A DNA stretch of 44,559 nucleotides. Source: Hyphomicrobiales bacterium (GTDB taxonomy: Bacteria; Pseudomonadota; Alphaproteobacteria; Rhizobiales; Rhizobiaceae). The notes under the pieces are model-generated. The model was given only the letters and a program-made list of their open reading frames with translations. It was not told the origin of the DNA and ran no database searches. Of the stretch, positions 1-7,778 are shown in pieces. Location of the stretch: positions 373,110-417,668 of the forward strand of contig UCIA01000030.1 in NCBI GenBank assembly GCA_900472295.1. Direction: 5' to 3'. A program made the position numbers and the translations under genes. The first letter of the stretch is position 1; each line of letters begins with the position of its first letter.

Positions 1-42
1 CTGGAACACCCCTCAACCGTCTCGGCGCTACGCGCCGATCCA

Positions 43-65
43 CCTTCTCCCACAGGGGGAGAAGG
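43..65. repeat. palindromic intergenic repeat (rhizobial CCTTCTCCC hairpin)
   Basis: Nine-base arms CCTTCTCCC and GGGAGAAGG around a 5-base loop form a perfect hairpin. It sits in a GC-rich stretch (about 1-110) that carries no gene. The same kind of element, a C-rich arm, short loop and G-rich arm, recurs at 7615, 20122 and 36437 in this window. Such elements are common between genes in rhizobial genomes. I see no coding role. Confidence 0.6.
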
Positions 66-147
66 GAGAACCCGCCCCGTCTCCGCAGGAATCGGGTGGT
101 TCGCACCTCTCCTTCGCCCCACTTTGACCCAAGCAAAGGAGGCATCC

Positions 148-891
148 ATGACCATTCACTCGATAAGCATCAAACGCGCAACCCGTTCGGCCGAAGCCCG
201 CGTGGCGGCGCATGACTGGGCCACTCTGGCCGGCGAACTGAACAGCCATGGCTCAGCCGTCATGCCTGCGCTGCTTTCACCCGAGGAATGCGCTGAGATC
301 GCCTCACTCTATCCGCATGAGGAGCATTTTCGCAGCCATGTGGTGATGGCGCGCCATGGCTTCGGCAAGGGCGAGTACCGCTATTTCCGCTATCCGCTGC
401 CCGATCTCATCGGCGGCCTGCGCACCGCGCTCTACCCCAGGCTGGCCGGCGTCGCCAACGACTGGAACGAGCGCATGGGCGTCGCCCAGCGCTATCCCGC
501 CGACCACGCCGCCTTCCTCCAGCTTTGCCACGAAAACGGCCAGACGCGACCGACGCCGCTGCTCCTCCAATACGGCCCCGGCGACTTCAACTGCCTGCAT
601 CAGGATCTCTATGGCGATCTCGCTTTCCCGCTGCAGGTGGCGATCCTGTTGTCGCAACCCGGCGAGGATTTCACCGGCGGCGAGTTCGTGCTGACCGAAC
701 AGCGCCCGCGCATGCAAAGCCGCGCCGAAGTGGTGCCGCTGACCCAGGGCGACGCGGTGATCTTTGCTGTCCACAATCGCCCGGTGCAGGGCACGAAAGG
801 GCATTATCGCGTCAAACTGCGGCACGGCGTCAGCCGCCTGCGCTCCGGCAAGCGGCATACGGTCGGCATCATTTTCCACGATGCGAAGTGA
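148..891 (+). CDS. 2-oxoglutarate/Fe(II)-dependent oxygenase (prolyl-hydroxylase-like fold)
   Basis: A 247-residue protein of the 2OG-Fe(II) oxygenase superfamily. Iron ligands are visible as an HQD motif in the middle (CLHQDLYGD) and a distal His in LRHGVSRLRSG, with the Arg/His of SGKRHTVG in the place where these enzymes hold 2-oxoglutarate. The ending TVGIIFHDA is typical of small bacterial members. These enzymes hydroxylate a protein, peptide or small molecule using O2 and 2-oxoglutarate; the substrate here is unknown. I chose ATG 148 because AAAGGAGG lies just upstream; an in-frame TTG at 124 would put that site inside the gene. The next gene downstream on the same strand, about 100 bases away, is a 31-residue RiPP-like peptide. 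A modifying role on that peptide is possible but is pure inference. Confidence 0.85.
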   Translation: MTIHSISIKRATRSAEARVAAHDWATLAGELNSHGSAVMPALLSPEECAEIASLYPHEEHFRSHVVMARHGFGKGEYRYFRYPLPDLIGGLRTALYPRLAGVANDWNERMGVAQRYPADHAAFLQLCHENGQTRPTPLLLQYGPGDFNCLHQDLYGDLAFPLQVAILLSQPGEDFTGGEFVLTEQRPRMQSRAEVVPLTQGDAVIFAVHNRPVQGTKGHYRVKLRHGVSRLRSGKRHTVGIIFHDAK

Positions 892-990
892 CAATTCGTC
901 GGGCTAGAGCCTAGCTTTTCATTAGCGATTGCTCATTGACACGGCGAGTTCGGCGGAACAGTCTCCACTTGTGCAAAGAGAGGGGACTAT

Positions 991-1086
991 ATGAAACGAT
1001 CCTATGAGAAGCCGACGCTTGTCAGACGGGGCAAACTTGCCTCGATCGCCGCCCAGGTTCTGTCGGTAGAAGTGGACGACGAATAG
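991..1086 (+). CDS. small putative RiPP precursor with lasso-type leader motif
   Basis: A 31-codon gene starting ATG 991 with AGGGGA five to six bases upstream. The peptide begins MKRSYEKPTLVRRGKL and contains Tyr5, Pro8, Leu10 and Gly14, which is the YxxPxLxxxG pattern of lasso-peptide leaders recognised by the RRE (B1) protein. The Thr usually found near the end of a lasso leader is replaced by Ala. The remaining tail is short and acidic (ends SVEVDDE). A TTGACA at 936-941 could be its -35 box, and a strong hairpin follows at 1108-1141, so it may be its own transcript. No lasso cyclase, protease or RRE gene is visible in the window. It could also be an orphan leader-like peptide of unknown role. 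It is too short for routine ORF calling. Confidence 0.6.
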   Translation: MKRSYEKPTLVRRGKLASIAAQVLSVEVDDE

Positions 1087-1107
1087 GGACTAAGAGCTGT
1101 TTTCAAC

Positions 1108-1141
1108 ACAGCCCGTTGCGCAAAATGGCGCGGCGGGCTGT
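1108..1141. terminator. strong hairpin, possible transcription terminator
   Basis: ACAGCCCG pairs with CGGGCTGT at the ends, with a second GCGC/GCGC block inside and a short AAAATG loop. It lies 22 bases after the RiPP-like stop codon. There is no T-run after it, so it may be an attenuator or an RNA-stabilising stem rather than a classic Rho-independent terminator. Confidence 0.45.
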
Positions 1142-1252
1142 TCCGCGTTCAGGAGGCGCTGTCTGCGGCGCTTGCGCCTCTTCCTATCGCGGCCGCCATC
1201 GCGTATGGCCCCGGGGAAATCCTCCCAAATTCCAATTCCCCTCGGAAATCGC

Positions 1253-2875
1253 ATGATCAGACTCGAAAGCATCGGCAAGCAGAACGGTCGCCAGATCGTC
1301 TTCATCGAGGCCTCGGCCGCCTTGCAGAAGGGCGAGAAGGTCGGCCTTGTCGGGCCGAACGGCGCCGGCAAGACGACTTTGTTTCGCATGATTACCGGCC
1401 AGGAGCAGCCCGACGAAGGTCAGGTCCAGGTCGATCGCGGCGTTACCATCGGCTATTTCAGCCAGGATGTCGGCGACATGGCGGGCCATAGCGCGGTTGC
1501 CGAAGTGATGAACGGCGCCGGGCCGGTCAGTGATGTCGCCGCCGAGATGGCCGAACTCGAGGCGGCCATGGCCGATCCCGAGCAAGCCGACCGCATGGAC
1601 GAGATCATCGAGAAATACGGCGAGGCGCAGCACCGCTTCGAGGAACTCGACGGCTATGCGCTCGATGGCCGGGCGCGCGAGGTGCTCGACGGCCTCGGCT
1701 TCAGCCAGGAGATGATGGACGGCGATGTCGGCAAACTCTCCGGCGGCTGGAAGATGCGCGTGGCGCTCGCCCGCATCCTGTTGATGCGGCCCGACGTCAT
1801 GCTGCTCGACGAACCGTCGAACCATCTTGATCTCGAAAGCCTGATCTGGCTGGAGCAGTTCCTGAAGGGCTACGAGGGCGCGTTGCTTATGACCTCGCAC
1901 GACCGCGAGTTCATGAACCGCATCGTCAACAAGATCGTCGAGATCGACGCCGGTTCGCTCACCGCCTATTCCGGCAATTACGAATTCTACCAGCAACAGC
2001 GGGCGATCGCCGACAAGCAGCAGCAGGCGCAGTTCGAGCGCCAGCAGGCGATGCTGGCCAAGGAGATCGCCTTCATCGAGCGCTTCAAGGCGCGCGCGTC
2101 GCATGCCGCCCAGGTGCAGAGCCGGGTGAAGAAACTCGACAAGATCGACCGCGTCGAGCCGCCCAAGCGCCGCCAGATCGTGAATTTCGACTTCCAGCCG
2201 GCGCCGCGCTGCGGCGAAGATGTCGTCACGCTGAAGAACGTCAACAAGGCCTATGGCAGCCGCACCATCTATGAGGGGCTCGACTTCCAGGTCCGTCGCC
2301 GTGAGCGCTGGTGCATCATGGGCGTCAATGGCGCCGGCAAGTCGACGCTGCTGAAGCTGGTGGCGGGTGCCTCCGATCCGGACACCGGCACGGTGGCGCG
2401 TGGGCCGAGTGTGAAAATGGGCTATTTCGCCCAGCACGCCATGGAAGTGCTGGAGGGCGAACGCACCGTGTTCCAGACGCTGGAGGACGCGTTTCCGCAG
2501 GCCGGCCAGGCGCCGCTTCGGGCGCTCGCCGGCTGCTTCGGTTTCTCCGGCGACGAGATCGAGAAGAAATGCCGCGTGCTGTCAGGTGGCGAGAAGGCGC
2601 GGCTGGTGATGGCGCTGATGCTGTTCGATCCGCCCAATCTTCTGGTGCTGGACGAGCCGACCAACCATTTGGACATCGCCACCAAGGAGATGCTGATCAC
2701 CGCGCTCTCGCAATACGAAGGCACCATGCTGTTCGTCTCGCACGATCGCCACTTCCTGGCGGCACTGTCCAACCGCGTGCTGGAGCTGACGCCCGAAGGC
2801 ATCCACACCTATGGCGGCGGTTATACGGAATATGTGGAGCGCACAGGACAGGAAGCGCCAGGGTTGCGCAGCTGA
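1253..2875 (+). CDS. ABC-F family ATPase (duplicated ATP-binding cassette, translation factor type)
   Basis: A 540-residue soluble protein with two ABC ATPase domains and no membrane segment, the ABC-F layout. Domain 1 has Walker A GPNGAGKTT (residues 34-42), signature LSGGWKMR and Walker B VMLLDEPSNHLDL. Domain 2 has GVNGAGKST, LSGGEKAR and LLVLDEPTNHLDI. The region between them is Gln/Arg/Lys-rich (QQQAQFERQQ), the linker that reaches toward the ribosomal P site in ABC-F factors. These proteins act on ribosomes to relieve stalls or protect against antibiotics; the length fits the YbiT/Uup-like group. ATG 1253 was chosen because the family begins just before the first beta strand; an ATG at 1172 would add 27 residues of unlikely sequence. 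It ends about 35 bases from the convergent GGDEF-EAL gene. Confidence 0.9.
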   Translation: MIRLESIGKQNGRQIVFIEASAALQKGEKVGLVGPNGAGKTTLFRMITGQEQPDEGQVQVDRGVTIGYFSQDVGDMAGHSAVAEVMNGAGPVSDVAAEMAELEAAMADPEQADRMDEIIEKYGEAQHRFEELDGYALDGRAREVLDGLGFSQEMMDGDVGKLSGGWKMRVALARILLMRPDVMLLDEPSNHLDLESLIWLEQFLKGYEGALLMTSHDREFMNRIVNKIVEIDAGSLTAYSGNYEFYQQQRAIADKQQQAQFERQQAMLAKEIAFIERFKARASHAAQVQSRVKKLDKIDRVEPPKRRQIVNFDFQPAPRCGEDVVTLKNVNKAYGSRTIYEGLDFQVRRRERWCIMGVNGAGKSTLLKLVAGASDPDTGTVARGPSVKMGYFAQHAMEVLEGERTVFQTLEDAFPQAGQAPLRALAGCFGFSGDEIEKKCRVLSGGEKARLVMALMLFDPPNLLVLDEPTNHLDIATKEMLITALSQYEGTMLFVSHDRHFLAALSNRVLELTPEGIHTYGGGYTEYVERTGQEAPGLRS

Positions 2876-2911
2876 TGCCTGCGTCCGCATTTGCGACAAA
2901 GCCAGAATCAG

Positions 2912-5533
2912 TCACCCCGCCGCCAGCCATTTGCGTGACTGCGCGAAGGCCTTGAAGGCTTTGGCGTCCATCGGGTAGCCGAACAGGAAGCCCTGCAGAA
3001 TATCGCAGCCAAGCTCCTTCAGGATGCGGGCGTGCTCCATCGTCTCGACGCCCTCGGCGATCACTTCGATGCCGAGCGACTTGCCGATGTCGATGATGGA
3101 CGACACCAGTTGCCGCTGTGCGGCTGAGCTGGCGATGGGTGTGACCAACTGGCGATCGATCTTGAGGCGCCGTGGCCGCAGCTTGAGCAGCGAGACGATC
3201 GAGGCATAGCCGGTGCCGAAATCGTCGATCTCGATGTCGATGCCGAGCCCCTTGATGTGTTCGATGTTCCAGGTGACCAGTTCGTCGTTCTCGTCGAGAA
3301 AAATGGACTCCACCAGCTCGAACGACACGGTCCCTTTCTTGATGGCAAGCTTGCGCAACCCCTTGATCAGGTCCCTGTCTTCCAGGCGCCGGGCGGAGAC
3401 GTTGACCGACACGCGCGGGATGTTGAGGTGGCTGCGCGACCAGCGCTCGAAATTATCAAGAGCCTGCTTCAAAACGGTGCGGTCGATAAGCGCCACGACA
3501 TTGAGTTCTTCTGCCACCTTAAGATAGGCGTCAGGGGTCAGGATGCCGCGTTGCGGATGGTCCCAGCGCGACAGCGCCTCGACGCCGACGATCTCCAGCG
3601 TCCTGGCGTCGAACTGCGGCTGATAGTAGACGACAAATTCGTTGCGCTCGAGCCCGCCCAGAATCTCGTCGGCGGTCTGCTTGGTCCGCACGATCTCGCT
3701 CTGCAGTTCTTCGTCGAAAAACTCGTAGCGGTTGCGGCCGCGACCTTTCGCCCGGTAGAGCGCGAGATCGGTATTGACGAGCAACTGCTTGGCATCGACG
3801 CCGCTGTTGACCGCAATGCCGATGCTGACGCCGAACCGGCATTGGTGACCCAGATAGTCGACCGGCTGGCGCATGGCGTCGATGATGTGGTCGGCAAGGG
3901 CGGAAAGCTCTTCGTCGTCACGGCCATGGCTCAGCACGACAAACTCGTCGCCGCCGATGCGGGCAACGAAATCGGCATTACCGACGCTGGCCTTGATGAC
4001 TTTCGAGGCATGCACCAGCAATGCATCGCCGGCTGCGTGGCCGAGCGTGTCGTTGATCTGCTTGAAGCGGTCAAGGTCGAGATGCAGCAATGCCGCGCGG
4101 CCCTCGGTTTCGCGGTTTTCGGCAAGCATCTCATCGAGATACCGGCGGTTGGGCAGGCCGGTCAGCGAATCGTGCAGCGCCACATGCTCGACGCGGGCCT
4201 TGGCCATGTTCAGTTCGGCATTTTTCGATTCCGAAAGGCGACGTTCGCGCACGAGGTTCTCGTTGAGCAGCACGTCGCCGGTCACATCCCATTCGGCGCC
4301 GATCATTTTTGGCGTGCCGTTGATGTCCTGGAAGAAACTGGCGCGTGTGCGAACATGGCGAATGGTGCCGTCCGGTCGCAGCAGCCGATACTGCGAGGAG
4401 TAGGGGCCTTGTGTCGCGGCCGCCGAATCGAAGTCTGCTTTGGCCCGTTCGAAATCTTCAGGGTGGATGGCCAGCGCCCAGTCGTCATAGCTCCGGGTCT
4501 TTCCGCCGGCGGGCTTGCCATAGATTTCGTTGATGCGGTCGTCCCACACCAGCTCGTTGCTGGCGATGTCGTGTTCCCACACGCCTATGCCCGAGGCTTC
4601 CAAGGCCAGCTCCAGCCGCCGGGACAGGCGCCTCAACTCGGCGTCATTTTTCTGCCGTTCACCGAAAAGACGTCCGGCCACCAGGATCGGCAGCACGACC
4701 AGCGCGCCGGCGAGCGCCATGAGCGCCCGCAACAGCCATTCATTTTTCGGAGCGATCGGCCAACCGCCCTTCGGTATGGCCGAAATTTGCCAGGAGCCTG
4801 AAGGCAGTTGCACCTCTGCCGTCACCGGATTGCCGGTCACGACGTTGTCGTCGCCGAAGAACAATTCGCCGCCGCCGCCGAGCGCATCCTTGCCGACGAG
4901 CGCAACATCGATGTCCAGGTCAGGATCGGTTAGTCCGCTGGCAGCGTAGAGCCGATCGACATCGATCACGGCCGAGACAATACCCCAAAACCGGTCGCCG
5001 CCACCTGCCGTTGGCACGAAGACAGGGATACGCCCAATGAAGCCGCGTCCGCCTTGCGCCAGTTTGACCGGTCCGGCGAGCACCAGCGCGCGCTGGTCGC
5101 GCGCGCGAAGTGCTGCCATGCGTTGCGCATCGCTCTTGCGGTAGTCCAGCCCGATGGCTTTCTCATTGCCTTCCAGCGGGTAGATCAGCGCGATGACGAG
5201 GTCGGGTGCGCCGGCAATGTCGCGCAACTGCGATTTTTGCTCGAACAGATTGCGGGCGAGTGCCGCAAATCTCTGCTGGCCCATATAGGGCTCGGTCACG
5301 ATCGTCGAAACGAGACCCTGAACCAGCTGGAGATTGCCGGTTATGTTGCCTTCGAGCTTGGCCCGGATGATGTTGACCTTGGCCAGGACATCGGCGCGCG
5401 CCAGCTGATCGGAGACGTCTCTGTTCCTCTGGTCGGCAACCAGGGCACAGACGAGAAGCACGACAAAGGCAATCGCCGCCGGCAAGTTGGCGGAAGAGAA
5501 AATGGCCCTTTTCAACCGGCCGGGATTGAGCAT
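2912..5533 (-). CDS. membrane CHASE-PAS-GGDEF-EAL cyclic-di-GMP enzyme
   Basis: An 873-residue inner-membrane protein. The N-terminus has one membrane segment, then a periplasmic CHASE-like sensor (about 30-260), a second membrane segment (LLRALMALAGALVVLPILV), a PAS domain (about 305-420), GGDEF and EAL. The GGDEF motif is intact (ARIGGDEFVVL) and the EAL domain keeps EALSRW, ELVES, DDFGTGYAS, LKID and EGVET, so both cyclase and phosphodiesterase chemistry are possible. The usual RxxD inhibitory site five residues before GGDEF reads GNAD, so product inhibition at that site is probably lost. ATG 5533 was preferred to a TTG four codons upstream. The gene is alone and convergent with the ABC-F gene. 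The ligand of the CHASE domain is unknown. Confidence 0.92.
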   Translation of the reverse strand: MLNPGRLKRAIFSSANLPAAIAFVVLLVCALVADQRNRDVSDQLARADVLAKVNIIRAKLEGNITGNLQLVQGLVSTIVTEPYMGQQRFAALARNLFEQKSQLRDIAGAPDLVIALIYPLEGNEKAIGLDYRKSDAQRMAALRARDQRALVLAGPVKLAQGGRGFIGRIPVFVPTAGGGDRFWGIVSAVIDVDRLYAASGLTDPDLDIDVALVGKDALGGGGELFFGDDNVVTGNPVTAEVQLPSGSWQISAIPKGGWPIAPKNEWLLRALMALAGALVVLPILVAGRLFGERQKNDAELRRLSRRLELALEASGIGVWEHDIASNELVWDDRINEIYGKPAGGKTRSYDDWALAIHPEDFERAKADFDSAAATQGPYSSQYRLLRPDGTIRHVRTRASFFQDINGTPKMIGAEWDVTGDVLLNENLVRERRLSESKNAELNMAKARVEHVALHDSLTGLPNRRYLDEMLAENRETEGRAALLHLDLDRFKQINDTLGHAAGDALLVHASKVIKASVGNADFVARIGGDEFVVLSHGRDDEELSALADHIIDAMRQPVDYLGHQCRFGVSIGIAVNSGVDAKQLLVNTDLALYRAKGRGRNRYEFFDEELQSEIVRTKQTADEILGGLERNEFVVYYQPQFDARTLEIVGVEALSRWDHPQRGILTPDAYLKVAEELNVVALIDRTVLKQALDNFERWSRSHLNIPRVSVNVSARRLEDRDLIKGLRKLAIKKGTVSFELVESIFLDENDELVTWNIEHIKGLGIDIEIDDFGTGYASIVSLLKLRPRRLKIDRQLVTPIASSAAQRQLVSSIIDIGKSLGIEVIAEGVETMEHARILKELGCDILQGFLFGYPMDAKAFKAFAQSRKWLAAG

Positions 5534-5857
5534 CGCACCTGCCAACTCGATCCGAAGACCTTTCCAGGACAGTAGTCCTTCGGTCGACCATAGTAGCTAA
5601 AGCTTAAGTTTGAACTTCAAGATGAGTCTCAGAATAACGTTAAGCTTTTGGTTGCCAGCGTCCAGCCGAAATCTGAATGAGTGTCCGAAAGTAGGGCGTC
5701 AGGTTGCAGAGTTCTGCAACCCAGCGGCGAAGTCATACTCGTCTGAAATCGCAACCAGCCGCCTGATCTTGCCACCTGGGGCTCTTCCGTGGGCCTTACT
5801 TCCCCGCCATCTGGCGGCAGTGCCTTTGCTGCATTCGACGCTCAAAGAGCGAAGGCC
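5534..5857. other. 324-base intergenic stretch with a 20-base perfect palindrome
   Basis: This gap separates two minus-strand genes and holds the promoter region of the GGDEF-EAL gene. At 5702-5721 there is a perfect palindrome, GGTTGCAGA-GT-TCTGCAACC, long enough to be an operator for a dimeric regulator or a small hairpin. ORFs that cross the gap have poor codon structure and no ribosome-binding site, so I call no gene here. Confidence 0.5.
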
Positions 5858-7507
5858 TCAGCCCGCCTTGCGCTTCTCCACCTCCGCCTTCCGCAGCAAA
5901 AACCGCTGGATCTTGCCGCTTGGGGTCTTCGGCAGTTCGGTGACGAACTCGACCTCGCGCGGGTAGGCGTGCGCCGATAGCCGCTTCTTCACGTGCTGGG
6001 CCAGCTCTTCGGCAAGCTCCGGATTGCCCTTGTAGGCCGGCGCCAGCACCACGAAGGCCTTGACGATCTCGGTGCGCTGCGGATCGGGCACGCCGACCAC
6101 CGCTGCCTCGTTGACTGAGGGATGTTCGATCAGCGCGCTTTCGACATCGAACGGGCCGATGCGATAGCCGGAAGAGGTGATGACGTCGTCGGCGCGGCCG
6201 ATGAAGGAGATCGAGCCGTCCGGTTCGTACTCCACAGTGTCGCCGGTGCGATAATAGCCGCCCGATATCGCCGGCGTCTGCGCCTGGTGATAGCCGTCGA
6301 ACCAGCGCAGCGGCGACTTCGCGATGTCGACGGCAAGGATGCCGGGCTGGTTGGGGCCGAGTTCGTTGCCCGCTTCGTCCAGCACCACCATGCGGTAGCC
6401 GGGCATGGCGAAGCCGGCCGAGCCCGCGCGCACGAGATGCGCGAGACCGTGGTGGTTGTTCACCATCATGCCGTTCTCGGTCTGGCCGTAATGGTCGAGG
6501 ATGGGGGCGGCGAGATGGGCGTCGAACCAGCGGATGACTTCCGGGTTGAGCGGCTCGCCGGCGCTGCTCACCACGCGCAGCCTGCCTTTGACACGGGCAG
6601 CAGCCTCCGGCCCTTCGGCCACCAGGAGGCGATAGGCGGTGGGCGAGCCGGCCAGGCTGGTGACGCCGAGGCGCTCGATGATGTCGTAGGTGCTCTTGGC
6701 ATTGAAGGCGCCCTCATAGAAGGTCGTGGCGATGCCGAGCTGCAAGGGACCGGTGATGGCGTAGTAGAGCCCGTAAGCCCAGCCGGGGTCGGCGATGTTC
6801 CAGAAGATGTCATCGGGCAGCAAGCCGATCGCCTCGCGCATATAGGCCCCGAAGGCCAGCAGCGCTTTGAGCGGCACCGGCACGCCCTTGGGCAGGCCCG
6901 TCGTGCCGGACGTCGACATCATCATGAACAGGTCGTCGCCCTTGCGCAGGGTTGGTTCGCAGCCGGGCGAGGCGGCGGCGAGCGCCGCGCGAAAATCAAT
7001 GTCGCCTTCCGGCAGGATTTCGCCTGGAGCGAGAATGGTCGCGACTTGCGGATGGTTCTCCACTTCGTCGAGCTTGCTGCGATTGGCCGGATTGGTCACC
7101 ACCAGCCTGGCGCCGCTGGTCTTGAGGCGATGCTCGATGGCTTTCGAGCCGAAAGCGGTGAACAGCGGCTGGTAAACGGCGCCGATGCGCCATGTGCCGA
7201 GGATCAAGGCCACCAGCTCAGGAATGCGCGGCAGCATGCCGGCGACGACACCGCCGGCGCCAACGCCGGCGGCCTTGAGCACATTGGCGGCGCGGCCCGA
7301 CATGTCGGCGAGATCGTCGAAGCTGAATTCACGCAAGGTCCCGCTGGCCGCAATCGCGCGCAGCGCCAGCCGGTTTTCGCCGGTATAGCGGCCGCAGCAT
7401 TCGACATAGGCGTTGATGCCGGTTGTAGGGTTGCCATGCAACCGGGCGATCTCATCCTCGATGCGGAATTGCGCGAAGGCGTCGTCATAACGCCGCATCT
7501 TGCTCAT
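5858..7507 (-). CDS. AMP-forming acyl-CoA synthetase (ANL superfamily)
   Basis: A 549-residue cytosolic enzyme that would activate a carboxylic acid with ATP and join it to CoA. Motifs are in order: the phosphate-binding loop STSGTTGLPKG, the adenine-binding DHYGQTENG, YRTGD, and the C-terminal catalytic lysine motif PSGKIQR. It resembles the acetyl/medium-chain acyl-CoA synthetase branch (COG0365) rather than long-chain FadD enzymes; the actual acid cannot be told. ATG 7507 is preceded by GGGAGG at good spacing, while a start at 7552 would add an unlikely Arg-rich stretch. No pathway neighbour is visible: the gene stands between the GGDEF-EAL gene and a divergent radical SAM gene. Confidence 0.9.
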   Translation of the reverse strand: MSKMRRYDDAFAQFRIEDEIARLHGNPTTGINAYVECCGRYTGENRLALRAIAASGTLREFSFDDLADMSGRAANVLKAAGVGAGGVVAGMLPRIPELVALILGTWRIGAVYQPLFTAFGSKAIEHRLKTSGARLVVTNPANRSKLDEVENHPQVATILAPGEILPEGDIDFRAALAAASPGCEPTLRKGDDLFMMMSTSGTTGLPKGVPVPLKALLAFGAYMREAIGLLPDDIFWNIADPGWAYGLYYAITGPLQLGIATTFYEGAFNAKSTYDIIERLGVTSLAGSPTAYRLLVAEGPEAAARVKGRLRVVSSAGEPLNPEVIRWFDAHLAAPILDHYGQTENGMMVNNHHGLAHLVRAGSAGFAMPGYRMVVLDEAGNELGPNQPGILAVDIAKSPLRWFDGYHQAQTPAISGGYYRTGDTVEYEPDGSISFIGRADDVITSSGYRIGPFDVESALIEHPSVNEAAVVGVPDPQRTEIVKAFVVLAPAYKGNPELAEELAQHVKKRLSAHAYPREVEFVTELPKTPSGKIQRFLLRKAEVEKRKAG

Positions 7508-7614
7508 GGCAGTCCTCCCTGGCAGCGCCCATCTCCCCTTGAAACGCCTCATCCGCCAGATTGCCCGAAATCGATGCGTTGGTCGATTGCGGCGAAAGTC
7601 GAGGATTAGCCACT

Positions 7615-7636
7615 TTCTCCCCGTTTACGGGGAGAA
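7615..7636. repeat. palindromic intergenic repeat
   Basis: TTCTCCCCG and CGGGGAGAA surround a TTTA loop, a perfect nine-base stem. It is followed by GC-rich sequence that resembles the flank of the element at 43-65. It lies between divergent genes and carries no coding sequence. Confidence 0.6.
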
Positions 7637-7778
7637 ATGCCCGGCAGGGCAATGAGGGGCAGCGTCAGCCTCTGACGTAGGCGGGAGCTCTGCGGATGAA
7701 GGTGGGACGGCTACAGACGGTTGACCAACCCTCCCATCCGGCCGATAGCTCCGCGCAAATTGCTTCCACGAGACCCCG

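Noticed and set aside
304..894. Long minus-strand ORFs opposite GC-rich genes (for example here, 1184-2437 and 9838-11268)
   Set aside because: They are high-GC shadows of confirmed genes in other frames, with low-complexity His/Arg/Asp/Gly composition and no domain motifs.
5761..5790. A 23-base near match (19 of 23) to the 3' PSGKIQR coding part of the acyl-CoA synthetase
   Set aside because: Too short to show a duplication; no other remnants of the gene flank it, so chance is likely.
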